Positions 1-11,111 of a DNA stretch of 64,000 nt are shown one piece after another; position 1 is the stretch's first letter, and each line of letters opens with the position of its first letter. The DNA is from Luidia sarsii. Lineage: Eukaryota; Echinodermata; Asteroidea; Paxillosida; Luidiidae. Where the stretch lies: assembly GCA_949987565.1 (NCBI GenBank), contig OX465111.1, positions 15,138,549 to 15,202,548 of the forward strand. Direction: 5' to 3'. Under the pieces are notes generated by a model. It ran no database searches. It was not told the DNA's origin and saw only the letters and a list, made by a program, of their open reading frames with translations. A program made the position numbers and the translations under genes.

Positions 1-131
1 CTGACAGCCCTCTGACATGGATCGGACTTTCGTTGGACCAGTTTAAGTCATTTTTGGCCCCCTCAAAAAAACTAGATCTTTGACCCAATTTCTGACGTGT
101 TCGACAGGTCCGCTCCTGTCAGAATGTTCGG
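1..131 (+). repeat. Divergent D block a (partial, cut by window start)
   Basis: The window opens in the last bases of a D1-type monomer (CTGACAGCCC), followed by a D2-type monomer from base 14 with the D markers CGTTGGACC, GTTTAAGTC, CTCAAAAAAACTAG, AGATCTTTGACCC and GAATGTTCGG. The D0 half and most of D1 lie outside the window. Confidence 0.85.
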
Positions 132-199
132 TTTTCGACCCAAAATAAGTTTTCCCAGATTTCTCTGAAAATGACTCCTCAGGCATCTGAGAGCCCTCT

Positions 200-385
200 G
201 ACATGAATCGGACTTTCGGTAGACCAGTTGAAGTCATTTTTGGCCCCCTAAAAGAAAATAGATTTTTGGCCCAATTTCTGACGTGTTCGACAGGTCCGCT
301 CCTGTCAGAATTTTCGGTTTTCGACCCAAAATAAGTTTTCCCAGATTTCTCTGAAAATGACTCCTCAGGCATCTGAGAGCCCTCT
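200..385 (+). repeat. Reference monomer (186 bp) with internal map
   Basis: This is a complete ordinary monomer, useful as a ruler for the others. Counted base by base, its close consensus has 82 G or C of 186. It contains seven CpG dinucleotides. An 11-bp direct repeat ATTTTTGGCCC lies at 236-246 and 262-272, on either side of the A-rich tract, and a partly related stretch ending GGTTTTCGACCC begins about 48 bp further on. Two inverted repeats overlap in the middle: TTCTGAC (276-282) with GTCAGAA (304-310), and GACAGG (289-294) with CCTGTC (301-306). A short CTCAG-GCAT-CTGAG inverted repeat lies near the 3' end. Confidence 0.93.
276..310. other. Conserved overlapping inverted repeats (hairpin/cruciform potential), one per monomer
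   Basis: Shown here for one monomer and repeated in nearly all. The inner dyad has 6-bp arms, GACAGG and CCTGTC, around a 6-nt loop TCCGCT. The outer dyad has 7-bp arms, TTCTGAC and GTCAGAA, around 21 nt. The right arms share GTC, so the two structures exclude each other. The inner dyad is weakened by one mismatch in the GGTCCGCTTCTG subfamily (12.6-28.6 kb), and the outer dyad is damaged in four monomers where GACGTG became GAGG. Whether a protein binds the dyad or it only promotes recombination cannot be seen from sequence. Confidence 0.6.
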
Positions 386-861
386 GACATGGATCGGACT
401 TTCGGTAGACCAGTTGAAGTCATTTTTGTTCCCCTAAAAAAAATTAGATTTTTGGCCCAATTTCTGACGTGTTCGACAGGTCCGCTCCTGTCAGAATTTT
501 TGGTTTTCGACCCAAAATAAGTTTTACCAGATTTCTCTGCAAATGACTCCTCAGGCATCTTAGAGCCCTCTGACATGGATCGGACTTTCGGTAGACCAGT
601 TGAAGTCATTTTTGGCCCCCTAAAAAAAAATAGATTTTTGGCCCAATTTCTGACGTGTTCGACAGGTCCGCTCCTGTCAGAATTTTTGGTTTTCGACCCA
701 AAATAAGTTTTACCAGATTTCTCTGAAAATGACTCCTCAGGCATCTGAGAGCCCTCTGACATTGATCGGACTTTCGGTAGACCAGTTGAAGTCATTTTTG
801 GCCCCCTAAAAGAAAATAGATTTTTGGCCCAATTTCTGACGTGTTCGACAGGTCCGCTCCT

Positions 862-1251
862 GTCAGATTTTTCAGTTTTTGACCCAAAATCAGTTTTCCC
901 AGATTTTTCTGAAAATGACTCCTCAGCTGTCTGAGAACCCTCTGACATGGATCGGACTTTCGTTGGACCAGTTTAAGTCATTTTTGGCCCCCTCAAAAAA
1001 ACTAGATTTTTGGCCCAATTTCTGACGTGTTCGACAGGTGCGGCCGCTCCTGTCAGAATTTTCAGTTTTCGACCCAAAATCAGTTTTCCCAGATTTCTCT
1101 GAAAATGACTCCTCAGGCATCTGACAGCCCTCTGACATGGATCGGACTTTCGTTGGACCAGTTTAAGTCATTTTTGGCCCCCTCAAAAAAACTAGATCTT
1201 TGACCCAATTTCTGACGTGTTCGACAGGTCCGCTCCTGTCAGAATGTTCGG
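862..1251 (+). repeat. Divergent D block b, with a private 4-bp insertion
   Basis: The block starts in mid-monomer: an ordinary left half passes at GTCAG into CAGATTTTTCAGTTTTTGAC, CCAAAATCAG, CAGCTGTCTGAGAACC (D0 right half), then D1 and D2. D1 and D2 share CGTTGGACC, GTTTAAGTC and CTCAAAAAAACTAG. The block ends at GAATGTTCGG, after which the sequence is ordinary. This copy alone has GCGG inserted in the D1 dyad. The D subfamily differs from ordinary monomers at many sites yet keeps register. Confidence 0.85.
1032..1053. other. 4-bp insertion making a near-perfect 22-bp palindrome with a GCGGCCGC core
   Basis: Where other monomers read GACAGG-TCCGCT-CCTGTC, this one reads GACAGG, T, GCGGCCGC, T, CCTGTC, that is, GCGG inserted at about 1040-1043. 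The result equals its own reverse complement except for one T/T pair, and it contains the 8-bp sequence GCGGCCGC (NotI recognition) at 1040-1047. I saw no second copy in the window, and the equivalent sites in the other D blocks lack it. Confidence 0.85.
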
Positions 1252-1339
1252 TTTTCGACCCAAAATAAGTTTTCCCAGATTTCTCTGAAAATGACTCCTC
1301 AGGCATCTGAGAGCCCTCTGACATGAATCGGACTTTCGT

Positions 1340-4300
1340 TAGACCAGTTGAAGTCATTTTTGGCCCCCTAAAAGAAAATAGATTTTTGGCCCAATTTCTG
1401 ACGTGTTCGACAGGTCCGCTCCTGTCAGAATTTTCGGTTTTCGACCCAAAATAAGTTTTCCCAGATTTCTCTGAAAATGACTCCTCAGGCATCTGAGAGC
1501 CCTCTGACATGGATCGGACTTTCGGTAGACCAGTTGAAGTCATTTTTGGCCCCCTAAAAAAAATTAGATTTTTGGCCCAATTTCTGACGTGTTCGACAGG
1601 TCCGCTCCTGTCAGAATTTTTGGTTTTCGACCCAAAATAAGTTTTACCAGATTTCTCTGCAAATGACTCCTCAGGCATCTGAGAGCCCTCTGACATGGAT
1701 CGGACTTTCGGTAGACCAGTTGAAGTCATTTTTGGCCCCCTAAAAAAAAATAGATTTTTGGCCCAATTTCTGACGTGTTCGACAGGTCCGCTCCTGTCAG
1801 AATTTTTGGTTTTCGACCCAAAATAAGTTTTACCAGATTTCTCTGAAAATGACTCCTCAGGCATCTGAGAGCCCTCTGACATTGATCGGACTTTCGGTAG
1901 ACCAGTTGAAGTCATTTTTGGCCCCCTAAAAGAAAATAGATTTTTGGCCCAATTTCTGACGTGTTCGACAGGTCCGCTCCTGTCAAAATTTTTGGTTTTC
2001 GACCCAAAATAAGTTTTCCCAGATTTCTCTGAAAATGACTCCTCAGGCATCTGAGAGCCCTCTGACATGAATCGGACTTTCGGTAGACCAGTTGAAGTCA
2101 TTTTTGGCCCCCTAAAAAAGAAATAGATTTTTGGCCCAATTTCTGACGTGTTCGACAGGTCCGCTCCTGTCAGAATTTTTGGTTTTCGACCCAAAATAAG
2201 TTTTACCAGATTTCTCTGAAAATGACTCCTCAGGCATCTGAGAGCCCTCTGACATTGATCGGACTTTCGGTAGACCAGTTGAAGTCATTTTTGGCCCCCT
2301 AAAAGAAAATAGATTTTTGGCCCAATTTCTGACGTGTTCGACAGGTCCGCTCCTGTCAGAATTTTCGGTTTTCGACCCAAAATAAGTTTTACCAGATTTC
2401 TCTGAAAATGACTCCTCAGGCATCTGAGAGCCCTCTGACATGAATCGGACTTTCGTTAGACCAGTTGAAGTCATTTTTGGCCCCCTAAAAAAAAATAGAT
2501 TTTTGGCCCAATTTCTGACGTGTTCGACAGGTCCGCTCCTGTCAGAATTTTTGGTTTTCGACCCAAAATAAGTTTTACCAGATTTCTCTGAAAATGACTC
2601 CTCAGGCATCTGAGAGCCCTCTGACATGAATCGGACTTTCGGTAGACCAGTTGAAGTCATTTTTGGCCCCCTAAAAGAAAATAGATTTTTGGCCCAATTT
2701 CTGACGTGTTCGACAGGTCCGCTCCTGTCAGAATTTTTGGTTTTCGACCCAAAATAAGTTTTACCAGATTTCTCTGAAAATGACTCCTCAGGCATCTGAG
2801 AGCCCTCTGACATTGATCGGACTTTCGGTAGACCAGTTGAAGTCATTTTTGGCCCCCTAAAAAAAAATAGATTTTTGGCCCAATTTCTGACGTGTTCGAC
2901 AGGTCCGCTCCTGTCAAAATTTTTGGTTTTCGACCCAAAATAAGTTTTACCAGATTTCTCTGAAAATGACTCCTCAGGCATCTGAGAGCCCTCTGACATT
3001 GATCTTACTTTCGGTAGACCAGTTGAAGTCATTTTTGGCCCCCTAAAAGAAAATAGATTTTTGGCCCAATTTCTGACGTGTTCGACAGGTCCGCTCCTGT
3101 CAGAATTTTCGGTTTTCGACCCAAAATAAGTTTTACCAGATTTCTCTGAAAATGACTCCTCAGGCATCTGAGAGCCCTCTGACATTGATCGGACTTTCGG
3201 TAGACCAGTTGAAGTCATTTTTGGCCCCCTAAAAGAAAACAGATTTTTGGCCCAATTTCTGACGTGTTCGACAGGTCCGCTCCTGTCAGAATTTTCGGTT
3301 TTCGACCCAAAATAAGTTTTCCCAGATTTCTCTGAAAATGACTCCTCAGGCATCTGAGAGCCCTCTTACATGGATCGGACTTTCGGTAGACCAGTTGAAG
3401 TCATTTTTGGCCCCCTAAAAAAAATAGATTTTTGGCCCAATTTCTGACGTGTTCGACAGGTCCGCTCCTGTCAAAATTTTTGGTTTTCGACCCAAAATAA
3501 GTTTTACCAGATTTCTCTGAAAATGACTCCTCAGGCATCTGAGAGCCCTCTGACATTGATCGGACTTTCGGTAGACCAGTTGAAGTCATTTTTGGCCCCC
3601 TAAAAGAAAATAGATTTTTGGCCCAATTTCTGACGTGTTCGACAGGTCCGCTCCTGTCAGAATTTTCGGTTTTCGACCCAAAATAAGTTTTCCCAGATTT
3701 CTCTGAAAATGACTCCTCAGGCATCTGAGAGCCCTCTGACATGGATCGGACTTTCGGTAGACCAGTTGAAGTCATTTTTGGCCCCCTAAAAAAAATTAGA
3801 TTTTTGGCCCAATTTCTGACGTGTTCGACAGGTCCGCTCCTGTCAGAATTTTTGGTTTTCGACCCAAAATAAGTTTTACCAGATTTCTCTGCAAATGACT
3901 CCTCAGGCATCTGAGAGCCCTCTGACATGGATCGGACTTTCGGTAGACCAGTTGAAGTCATTTTTGGCCCCCTAAAAAAAAATAGATTTTTGGCCCAATT
4001 TCTGACGTGTTCGACAGGTCCGCTCCTGTCAGAATTTTTGGTTTTCGACCCAAAATAAGTTTTACCAGATTTCTCTGAAAATGACTCCTCAGGCATCTGA
4101 GAGCCCTCTGACATTGATCGGACTTTCGGTAGACCAGTTGAAGTCATTTTTGGCCCCCTAAAAGAAAATAGATTTTTGGCCCAATTTCTGACGTGTTCGA
4201 CAGGTCCGCTCCTGTCAGATTTTTCAGTTTTTGACCCAAAATCAGTTTTCCCAGATTTTTCTGAAAATGACTCCTCAGCTGTCTGAGAACCCTCTGACAT

Positions 4301-5621
4301 GGATCGGACTTTCGTTGGACCAGTTTAAGTCATTTTTGGCCCCCTCAAAAAAACTAGATTTTTGGCCCAATTTCTGACGTGTTCGACAGGTCCGCTCCTG
4401 TCAGAATTTTCAGTTTTCGACCCAAAATCAGTTTTCCCAGATTTCTCTGAAAATGACTCCTCAGGCATCTGACAGCCCTCTGACATGGATCGGACTTTCG
4501 TTGGACCAGTTTAAGTCATTTTTGGCCCCCTCAAAAAAACTAGATCTTTGACCCAATTTCTGACGTGTTCGACAGGTCCGCTCCTGTCAGAATGTTCGGT
4601 TTTCGACCCAAAATAAGTTTTCCCAGATTTCTCTGAAAATGACTCCTCAGGCATCTGAGAGCCCTCTGACATGAATCGGACTTTCGTTAGACCAGTTGAA
4701 GTCATTTTCGGCCCCCCTAAAAAAAATTAGATTTTTCGCCCAATTTCTGACGTGTTCGACAGGTCCGCTCCTGTCAGACTTTTTGGTTTTCGACCCAAAA
4801 TAAGTTTTACCAGATTTCTCTGAAAATGACTCCTCAGGCATCTGAGAGCCCTCTGACATGAATCGGACTTTCGGTAGACCAGTTGAAGTCATTTTTGGCC
4901 CCCTAAAAAAGAAATAGATTTTTGGCCCAATTTCTGACGTGTTCGACAGGTCCGCTCCTGTCAGAATTTTTGGTTTTCGACCCAAAATAAGTTTTACCAG
5001 ATTTCTCTGAAAATGACTCCTCAAGCATCTGAGAGCCCTCTGACATTGATCGGACTTTCGGTAGACCAGTTGAAGTCATTTTTGGCCCCCTAAAAGAAAA
5101 TAGATTTTTGGCCCAATTTCTGACGTGTTCGACAGGTCCGCTCCTGTCAGAATTTTCGGTTTTCGACCCAAAATAAGTTTTCCCAGATTTCTCTGAAAAT
5201 GACTCCTCAGGCATCTGAGAGCCCTCTGACATGAATCGGACTTTCGTTAGACCAGTTGAAGTCATTTTCGGCCCCCCTAAAAAAAATTAGATTTTTCGCC
5301 CAATTTCTGACGTGTTCGACAGGTCCGCTCCTGTCAGACTTTTTGGTTTTCGACCCAAAATAAGTTTTACCAGATTTCTCTGAAAATGACTCCTCAGGCA
5401 TCTGAGAGCCCTCTGACATGAATCGGACTTTCGGTAGACCAGTTGAAGTCATTTTTGGCCCCCTAAAAAAGAAATAGATTTTTGGCCCAATTTCTGACGT
5501 GTTCGACAGGTCCGCTCCTGTCAGAATTTTTGGTTTTCGACCCAAAATAAGTTTTACCAGATTTCTCTGAAAATGACTCCTCAGGCATCTGAGAGCCCTC
5601 TGACATTGATCGGACTTTCGG
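1340..5621 (+). repeat. 4,282-bp higher-order unit, copy 1
   Basis: Copy 1 of an abutting tandem duplication spanning 23 monomers. Homology at an offset of 4,282 bp begins just after 1339 (T here, G at 5621). The unit contains ordinary monomers, D block c and nearly two 560-bp units. Rare variants confirm common descent: GATCTTACTTTCGG near 3001 and CTCTTACATGG near 3364 recur at 7283 and 7646. Differences seen are TTTGG versus TTCAG near 1620/5900 and CAAGCATCT at about 5024 versus CAGGCATCT at 9306. Confidence 0.85.
4214..4599 (+). repeat. Divergent D block c
   Basis: Same D0 half, D1, D2 structure as block b but without the insertion (386 bp). The preceding sequence from about 3.56 kb matches 0.2-0.86 kb at an offset of 3,352 bp, falling to 3,348 bp after the insertion site, so blocks b and c are copies of one event. 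The block is followed directly by two 560-bp units. Confidence 0.87.
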
Positions 5622-5787
5622 TAGACCAGTTGAAGTCATTTTTGGCCCCCTAAAAGAAAATAGATTTTTGGCCCAATTTCTGACGTGTTCGACAGGTCCG
5701 CTCCTGTCAGAATTTTCGGTTTTCGACCCAAAATAAGTTTTCCCAGATTTCTCTGAAAATGACTCCTCAGGCATCTGAGAGCCCTCT
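4668..5787 (+). repeat. 560-bp three-monomer HOR, two copies
   Basis: Each unit is U1 (187 bp; GTCATTTTCGGCCCCCC, ATTTTTCGCCC, CAGACTTTTTGG), U2 (187 bp; GGTAGACC with CTAAAAAAGAAATAG) and U3 (186 bp; GACATTGAT with CTAAAAGAAAATAG and TTTTCGG). Copies are 4668-5227 and 5228-5787. The U1 markers make the period unmistakable. Confidence 0.92.
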
Positions 5788-8700
5788 GACATGGATCGGA
5801 CTTTCGGTAGACCAGTTGAAGTCATTTTTGGCCCCCTAAAAAAAATTAGATTTTTGGCCCAATTTCTGACGTGTTCGACAGGTCCGCTCCTGTCAGAATT
5901 TTCAGTTTTCGACCCAAAATAAGTTTTACCAGATTTCTCTGCAAATGACTCCTCAGGCATCTGAGAGCCCTCTGACATGGATCGGACTTTCGGTAGACCA
6001 GTTGAAGTCATTTTTGGCCCCCTAAAAAAAAATAGATTTTTGGCCCAATTTCTGACGTGTTCGACAGGTCCGCTCCTGTCAGAATTTTTGGTTTTCGACC
6101 CAAAATAAGTTTTACCAGATTTCTCTGAAAATGACTCCTCAGGCATCTGAGAGCCCTCTGACATTGATCGGACTTTCGGTAGACCAGTTGAAGTCATTTT
6201 TGGCCCCCTAAAAGAAAATAGATTTTTGGCCCAATTTCTGACGTGTTCGACAGGTCCGCTCCTGTCAAAATTTTTGGTTTTCGACCCAAAATAAGTTTTC
6301 CCAGATTTCTCTGAAAATGACTCCTCAGGCATCTGAGAGCCCTCTGACATGAATCGGACTTTCGGTAGACCAGTTGAAGTCATTTTTGGCCCCCTAAAAA
6401 AGAAATAGATTTTTGGCCCAATTTCTGACGTGTTCGACAGGTCCGCTCCTGTCAGAATTTTTGGTTTTCGACCCAAAATAAGTTTTACCAGATTTCTCTG
6501 AAAATGACTCCTCAGGCATCTGAGAGCCCTCTGACATTGATCGGACTTTCGGTAGACCAGTTGAAGTCATTTTTGGCCCCCTAAAAGAAAATAGATTTTT
6601 GGCCCAATTTCTGACGTGTTCGACAGGTCCGCTCCTGTCAGAATTTTCGGTTTTCGACCCAAAATAAGTTTTACCAGATTTCTCTGAAAATGACTCCTCA
6701 GGCATCTGAGAGCCCTCTGACATGAATCGGACTTTCGTTAGACCAGTTGAAGTCATTTTTGGCCCCCTAAAAAAAAATAGATTTTTGGCCCAATTTCTGA
6801 CGTGTTCGACAGGTCCGCTCCTGTCAGAATTTTTGGTTTTCGACCCAAAATAAGTTTTACCAGATTTCTCTGAAAATGACTCCTCAGGCATCTGAGAGCC
6901 CTCTGACATGAATCGGACTTTCGGTAGACCAGTTGAAGTCATTTTTGGCCCCCTAAAAGAAAATAGATTTTTGGCCCAATTTCTGACGTGTTCGACAGGT
7001 CCGCTCCTGTCAGAATTTTTGGTTTTCGACCCAAAATAAGTTTTACCAGATTTCTCTGAAAATGACTCCTCAGGCATCTGAGAGCCCTCTGACATTGATC
7101 GGACTTTCGGTAGACCAGTTGAAGTCATTTTTGGCCCCCTAAAAAAAAATAGATTTTTGGCCCAATTTCTGACGTGTTCGACAGGTCCGCTCCTGTCAAA
7201 ATTTTTGGTTTTCGACCCAAAATAAGTTTTACCAGATTTCTCTGAAAATGACTCCTCAGGCATCTGAGAGCCCTCTGACATTGATCTTACTTTCGGTAGA
7301 CCAGTTGAAGTCATTTTTGGCCCCCTAAAAGAAAATAGATTTTTGGCCCAATTTCTGACGTGTTCGACAGGTCCGCTCCTGTCAGAATTTTCGGTTTTCG
7401 ACCCAAAATAAGTTTTACCAGATTTCTCTGAAAATGACTCCTCAGGCATCTGAGAGCCCTCTGACATTGATCGGACTTTCGGTAGACCAGTTGAAGTCAT
7501 TTTTGGCCCCCTAAAAGAAAACAGATTTTTGGCCCAATTTCTGACGTGTTCGACAGGTCCGCTCCTGTCAGAATTTTCGGTTTTCGACCCAAAATAAGTT
7601 TTCCCAGATTTCTCTGAAAATGACTCCTCAGGCATCTGAGAGCCCTCTTACATGGATCGGACTTTCGGTAGACCAGTTGAAGTCATTTTTGGCCCCCTAA
7701 AAAAAATAGATTTTTGGCCCAATTTCTGACGTGTTCGACAGGTCCGCTCCTGTCAAAATTTTTGGTTTTCGACCCAAAATAAGTTTTACCAGATTTCTCT
7801 GAAAATGACTCCTCAGGCATCTGAGAGCCCTCTGACATTGATCGGACTTTCGGTAGACCAGTTGAAGTCATTTTTGGCCCCCTAAAAGAAAATAGATTTT
7901 TGGCCCAATTTCTGACGTGTTCGACAGGTCCGCTCCTGTCAGAATTTTCGGTTTTCGACCCAAAATAAGTTTTCCCAGATTTCTCTGAAAATGACTCCTC
8001 AGGCATCTGAGAGCCCTCTGACATGGATCGGACTTTCGGTAGACCAGTTGAAGTCATTTTTGGCCCCCTAAAAAAAATTAGATTTTTGGCCCAATTTCTG
8101 ACGTGTTCGACAGGTCCGCTCCTGTCAGAATTTTTGGTTTTCGACCCAAAATAAGTTTTACCAGATTTCTCTGCAAATGACTCCTCAGGCATCTGAGAGC
8201 CCTCTGACATGGATCGGACTTTCGGTAGACCAGTTGAAGTCATTTTTGGCCCCCTAAAAAAAAATAGATTTTTGGCCCAATTTCTGACGTGTTCGACAGG
8301 TCCGCTCCTGTCAGAATTTTTGGTTTTCGACCCAAAATAAGTTTTACCAGATTTCTCTGAAAATGACTCCTCAGGCATCTGAGAGCCCTCTGACATTGAT
8401 CGGACTTTCGGTAGACCAGTTGAAGTCATTTTTGGCCCCCTAAAAGAAAATAGATTTTTGGCCCAATTTCTGACGTGTTCGACAGGTCCGCTCCTGTCAG
8501 ATTTTTCAGTTTTTGACCCAAAATCAGTTTTCCCAGATTTTTCTGAAAATGACTCCTCAGCTGTCTGAGAACCCTCTGACATGGATCGGACTTTCGTTGG
8601 ACCAGTTTAAGTCATTTTTGGCCCCCTCAAAAAAACTAGATTTTTGGCCCAATTTCTGACGTGTTCGACAGGTCCGCTCCTGTCAGAATTTTCAGTTTTC

Positions 8701-9995
8701 GACCCAAAATCAGTTTTCCCAGATTTCTCTGAAAATGACTCCTCAGGCATCTGACAGCCCTCTGACATGGATCGGACTTTCGTTGGACCAGTTTAAGTCA
8801 TTTTTGGCCCCCTCAAAAAAACTAGATCTTTGACCCAATTTCTGACGTGTTCGACAGGTCCGCTCCTGTCAGAATGTTCGGTTTTCGACCCAAAATAAGT
8901 TTTCCCAGATTTCTCTGAAAATGACTCCTCAGGCATCTGAGAGCCCTCTGACATGAATCGGACTTTCGTTAGACCAGTTGAAGTCATTTTCGGCCCCCCT
9001 AAAAAAAATTAGATTTTTCGCCCAATTTCTGACGTGTTCGACAGGTCCGCTCCTGTCAGACTTTTTGGTTTTCGACCCAAAATAAGTTTTACCAGATTTC
9101 TCTGAAAATGACTCCTCAGGCATCTGAGAGCCCTCTGACATGAATCGGACTTTCGGTAGACCAGTTGAAGTCATTTTTGGCCCCCTAAAAAAGAAATAGA
9201 TTTTTGGCCCAATTTCTGACGTGTTCGACAGGTCCGCTCCTGTCAGAATTTTTGGTTTTCGACCCAAAATAAGTTTTACCAGATTTCTCTGAAAATGACT
9301 CCTCAGGCATCTGAGAGCCCTCTGACATTGATCGGACTTTCGGTAGACCAGTTGAAGTCATTTTTGGCCCCCTAAAAGAAAATAGATTTTTGGCCCAATT
9401 TCTGACGTGTTCGACAGGTCCGCTCCTGTCAGAATTTTCGGTTTTCGACCCAAAATAAGTTTTCCCAGATTTCTCTGAAAATGACTCCTCAGGCATCTGA
9501 GAGCCCTCTGACATGAATCGGACTTTCGTTAGACCAGTTGAAGTCATTTTCGGCCCCCCTAAAAAAAATTAGATTTTTCGCCCAATTTCTGACGTGTTCG
9601 ACAGGTCCGCTCCTGTCAGACTTTTTGGTTTTCGACCCAAAATAAGTTTTACCAGATTTCTCTGAAAATGACTCCTCAGGCATCTGAGAGCCCTCTGACA
9701 TGAATCGGACTTTCGGTAGACCAGTTGAAGTCATTTTTGGCCCCCTAAAAAAGAAATAGATTTTTGGCCCAATTTCTGACGTGTTCGACAGGTCCGCTCC
9801 TGTCAGAATTTTTGGTTTTCGACCCAAAATAAGTTTTACCAGATTTCTCTGAAAATGACTCCTCAGGCATCTGAGAGCCCTCTGACATTGATCGGACTTT
9901 CGGTAGACCAGTTGAAGTCATTTTTGGCCCCCTAAAAGAAAATAGATTTTTGGCCCAATTTCTGACGTGTTCGACAGGTCCGCTCCTGTCAGAAT
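5622..9995 (+). repeat. 4,282-bp higher-order unit, copy 2 (with 92 bp of further homology)
   Basis: Copy 2 follows copy 1 directly. The match continues past one full period to 9995, where copy 2 has GAATG and the partner at 5714 has GAATT. The stop coincides with the insertion point of a second, 1,120-bp duplication. Near-identity implies a recent event, or an assembly duplication that raw reads should exclude. Confidence 0.85.
8496..8881 (+). repeat. Divergent D block d
   Basis: This is the exact partner of block c at an offset of 4,282 bp, inside the second copy of the 4.28-kb duplication. Its GAATGTTCGG end at 8872 recurs alone at 9992, which marks the edge of a later 1,120-bp duplication. 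Confidence 0.87.
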
Positions 9996-11111
9996 GTTCG
10001 GTTTTCGACCCAAAATAAGTTTTCCCAGATTTCTCTGAAAATGACTCCTCAGGCATCTGAGAGCCCTCTGACATGAATCGGACTTTCGTTAGACCAGTTG
10101 AAGTCATTTTCGGCCCCCCTAAAAAAAATTAGATTTTTCGCCCAATTTCTGACGTGTTCGACAGGTCCGCTCCTGTCAGACTTTTTGGTTTTCGACCCAA
10201 AATAAGTTTTACCAGATTTCTCTGAAAATGACTCCTCAGGCATCTGAGAGCCCTCTGACATGAATCGGACTTTCGGTAGACCAGTTGAAGTCATTTTTGG
10301 CCCCCTAAAAAAGAAATAGATTTTTGGCCCAATTTCTGACGTGTTCGACAGGTCCGCTCCTGTCAGAATTTTTGGTTTTCGACCCAAAATAAGTTTTACC
10401 AGATTTCTCTGAAAATGACTCCTCAGGCATCTGAGAGCCCTCTGACATTGATCGGACTTTCGGTAGACCAGTTGAAGTCATTTTTGGCCCCCTAAAAGAA
10501 AATAGATTTTTGGCCCAATTTCTGACGTGTTCGACAGGTCCGCTCCTGTCAGAATTTTCGGTTTTCGACCCAAAATAAGTTTTCCCAGATTTCTCTGAAA
10601 ATGACTCCTCAGGCATCTGAGAGCCCTCTGACATGAATCGGACTTTCGTTAGACCAGTTGAAGTCATTTTCGGCCCCCCTAAAAAAAATTAGATTTTTCG
10701 CCCAATTTCTGACGTGTTCGACAGGTCCGCTCCTGTCAGACTTTTTGGTTTTCGACCCAAAATAAGTTTTACCAGATTTCTCTGAAAATGACTCCTCAGG
10801 CATCTGAGAGCCCTCTGACATGAATCGGACTTTCGGTAGACCAGTTGAAGTCATTTTTGGCCCCCTAAAAAAGAAATAGATTTTTGGCCCAATTTCTGAC
10901 GTGTTCGACAGGTCCGCTCCTGTCAGAATTTTTGGTTTTCGACCCAAAATAAGTTTTACCAGATTTCTCTGAAAATGACTCCTCAGGCATCTGAGAGCCC
11001 TCTGACATTGATCGGACTTTCGGTAGACCAGTTGAAGTCATTTTTGGCCCCCTAAAAGAAAATAGATTTTTGGCCCAATTTCTGACGTGTTCGACAGGTC
11101 CGCTCCTGTCA
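8872..11111 (+). repeat. 1,120-bp tandem duplication that doubled the 560-bp HOR
   Basis: 8872-9991 and 9992-11111 are the two copies; both open with GAATGTTCGG, a mark that otherwise occurs only at the end of D blocks. At 11112 the sequence reads GAATTTTCGG, the ordinary form. The simplest reading is unequal exchange between the D2 tail and the equivalent site two 560-bp units downstream. Confidence 0.8.

Larger units (their letters stand above)
1..1981 (+). repeat. 1,120-bp (six-monomer) tandem duplication at left edge
   Basis: Bases 1-861 match 1121-1981 at an offset of 1,120 bp, both beginning in the tail of a D1 monomer (CTGACAGCCC) and running through D2 and ordinary monomers. Differences I saw are G/T at 219 versus 1339, GTT instead of GGC near 428-430, and a T at 561 where the partner has G. 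The copies part at 862, where the first copy enters another D block (CAGATTTTTCAG) and the second continues as ordinary monomers. The left end is cut by the window edge. Confidence 0.8.

Noticed and set aside
262..298. RNA polymerase III promoter boxes or tRNA/SINE ancestry (TGGCCCAATTT as A box, GTTCGACAG as B box)
   Set aside because: The B-box-like string misses the final C of the core and the boxes are only about 23 bp apart, too close; no tRNA fold is visible. Likely chance.
1340..9995. A single regular HOR period for the whole array
   Set aside because: Different regions have different periods (560, 1,120, 2,046, 2,419, 4,282, 5,768 bp and others), and patch-monomer spacing is irregular; no one period explains the window.
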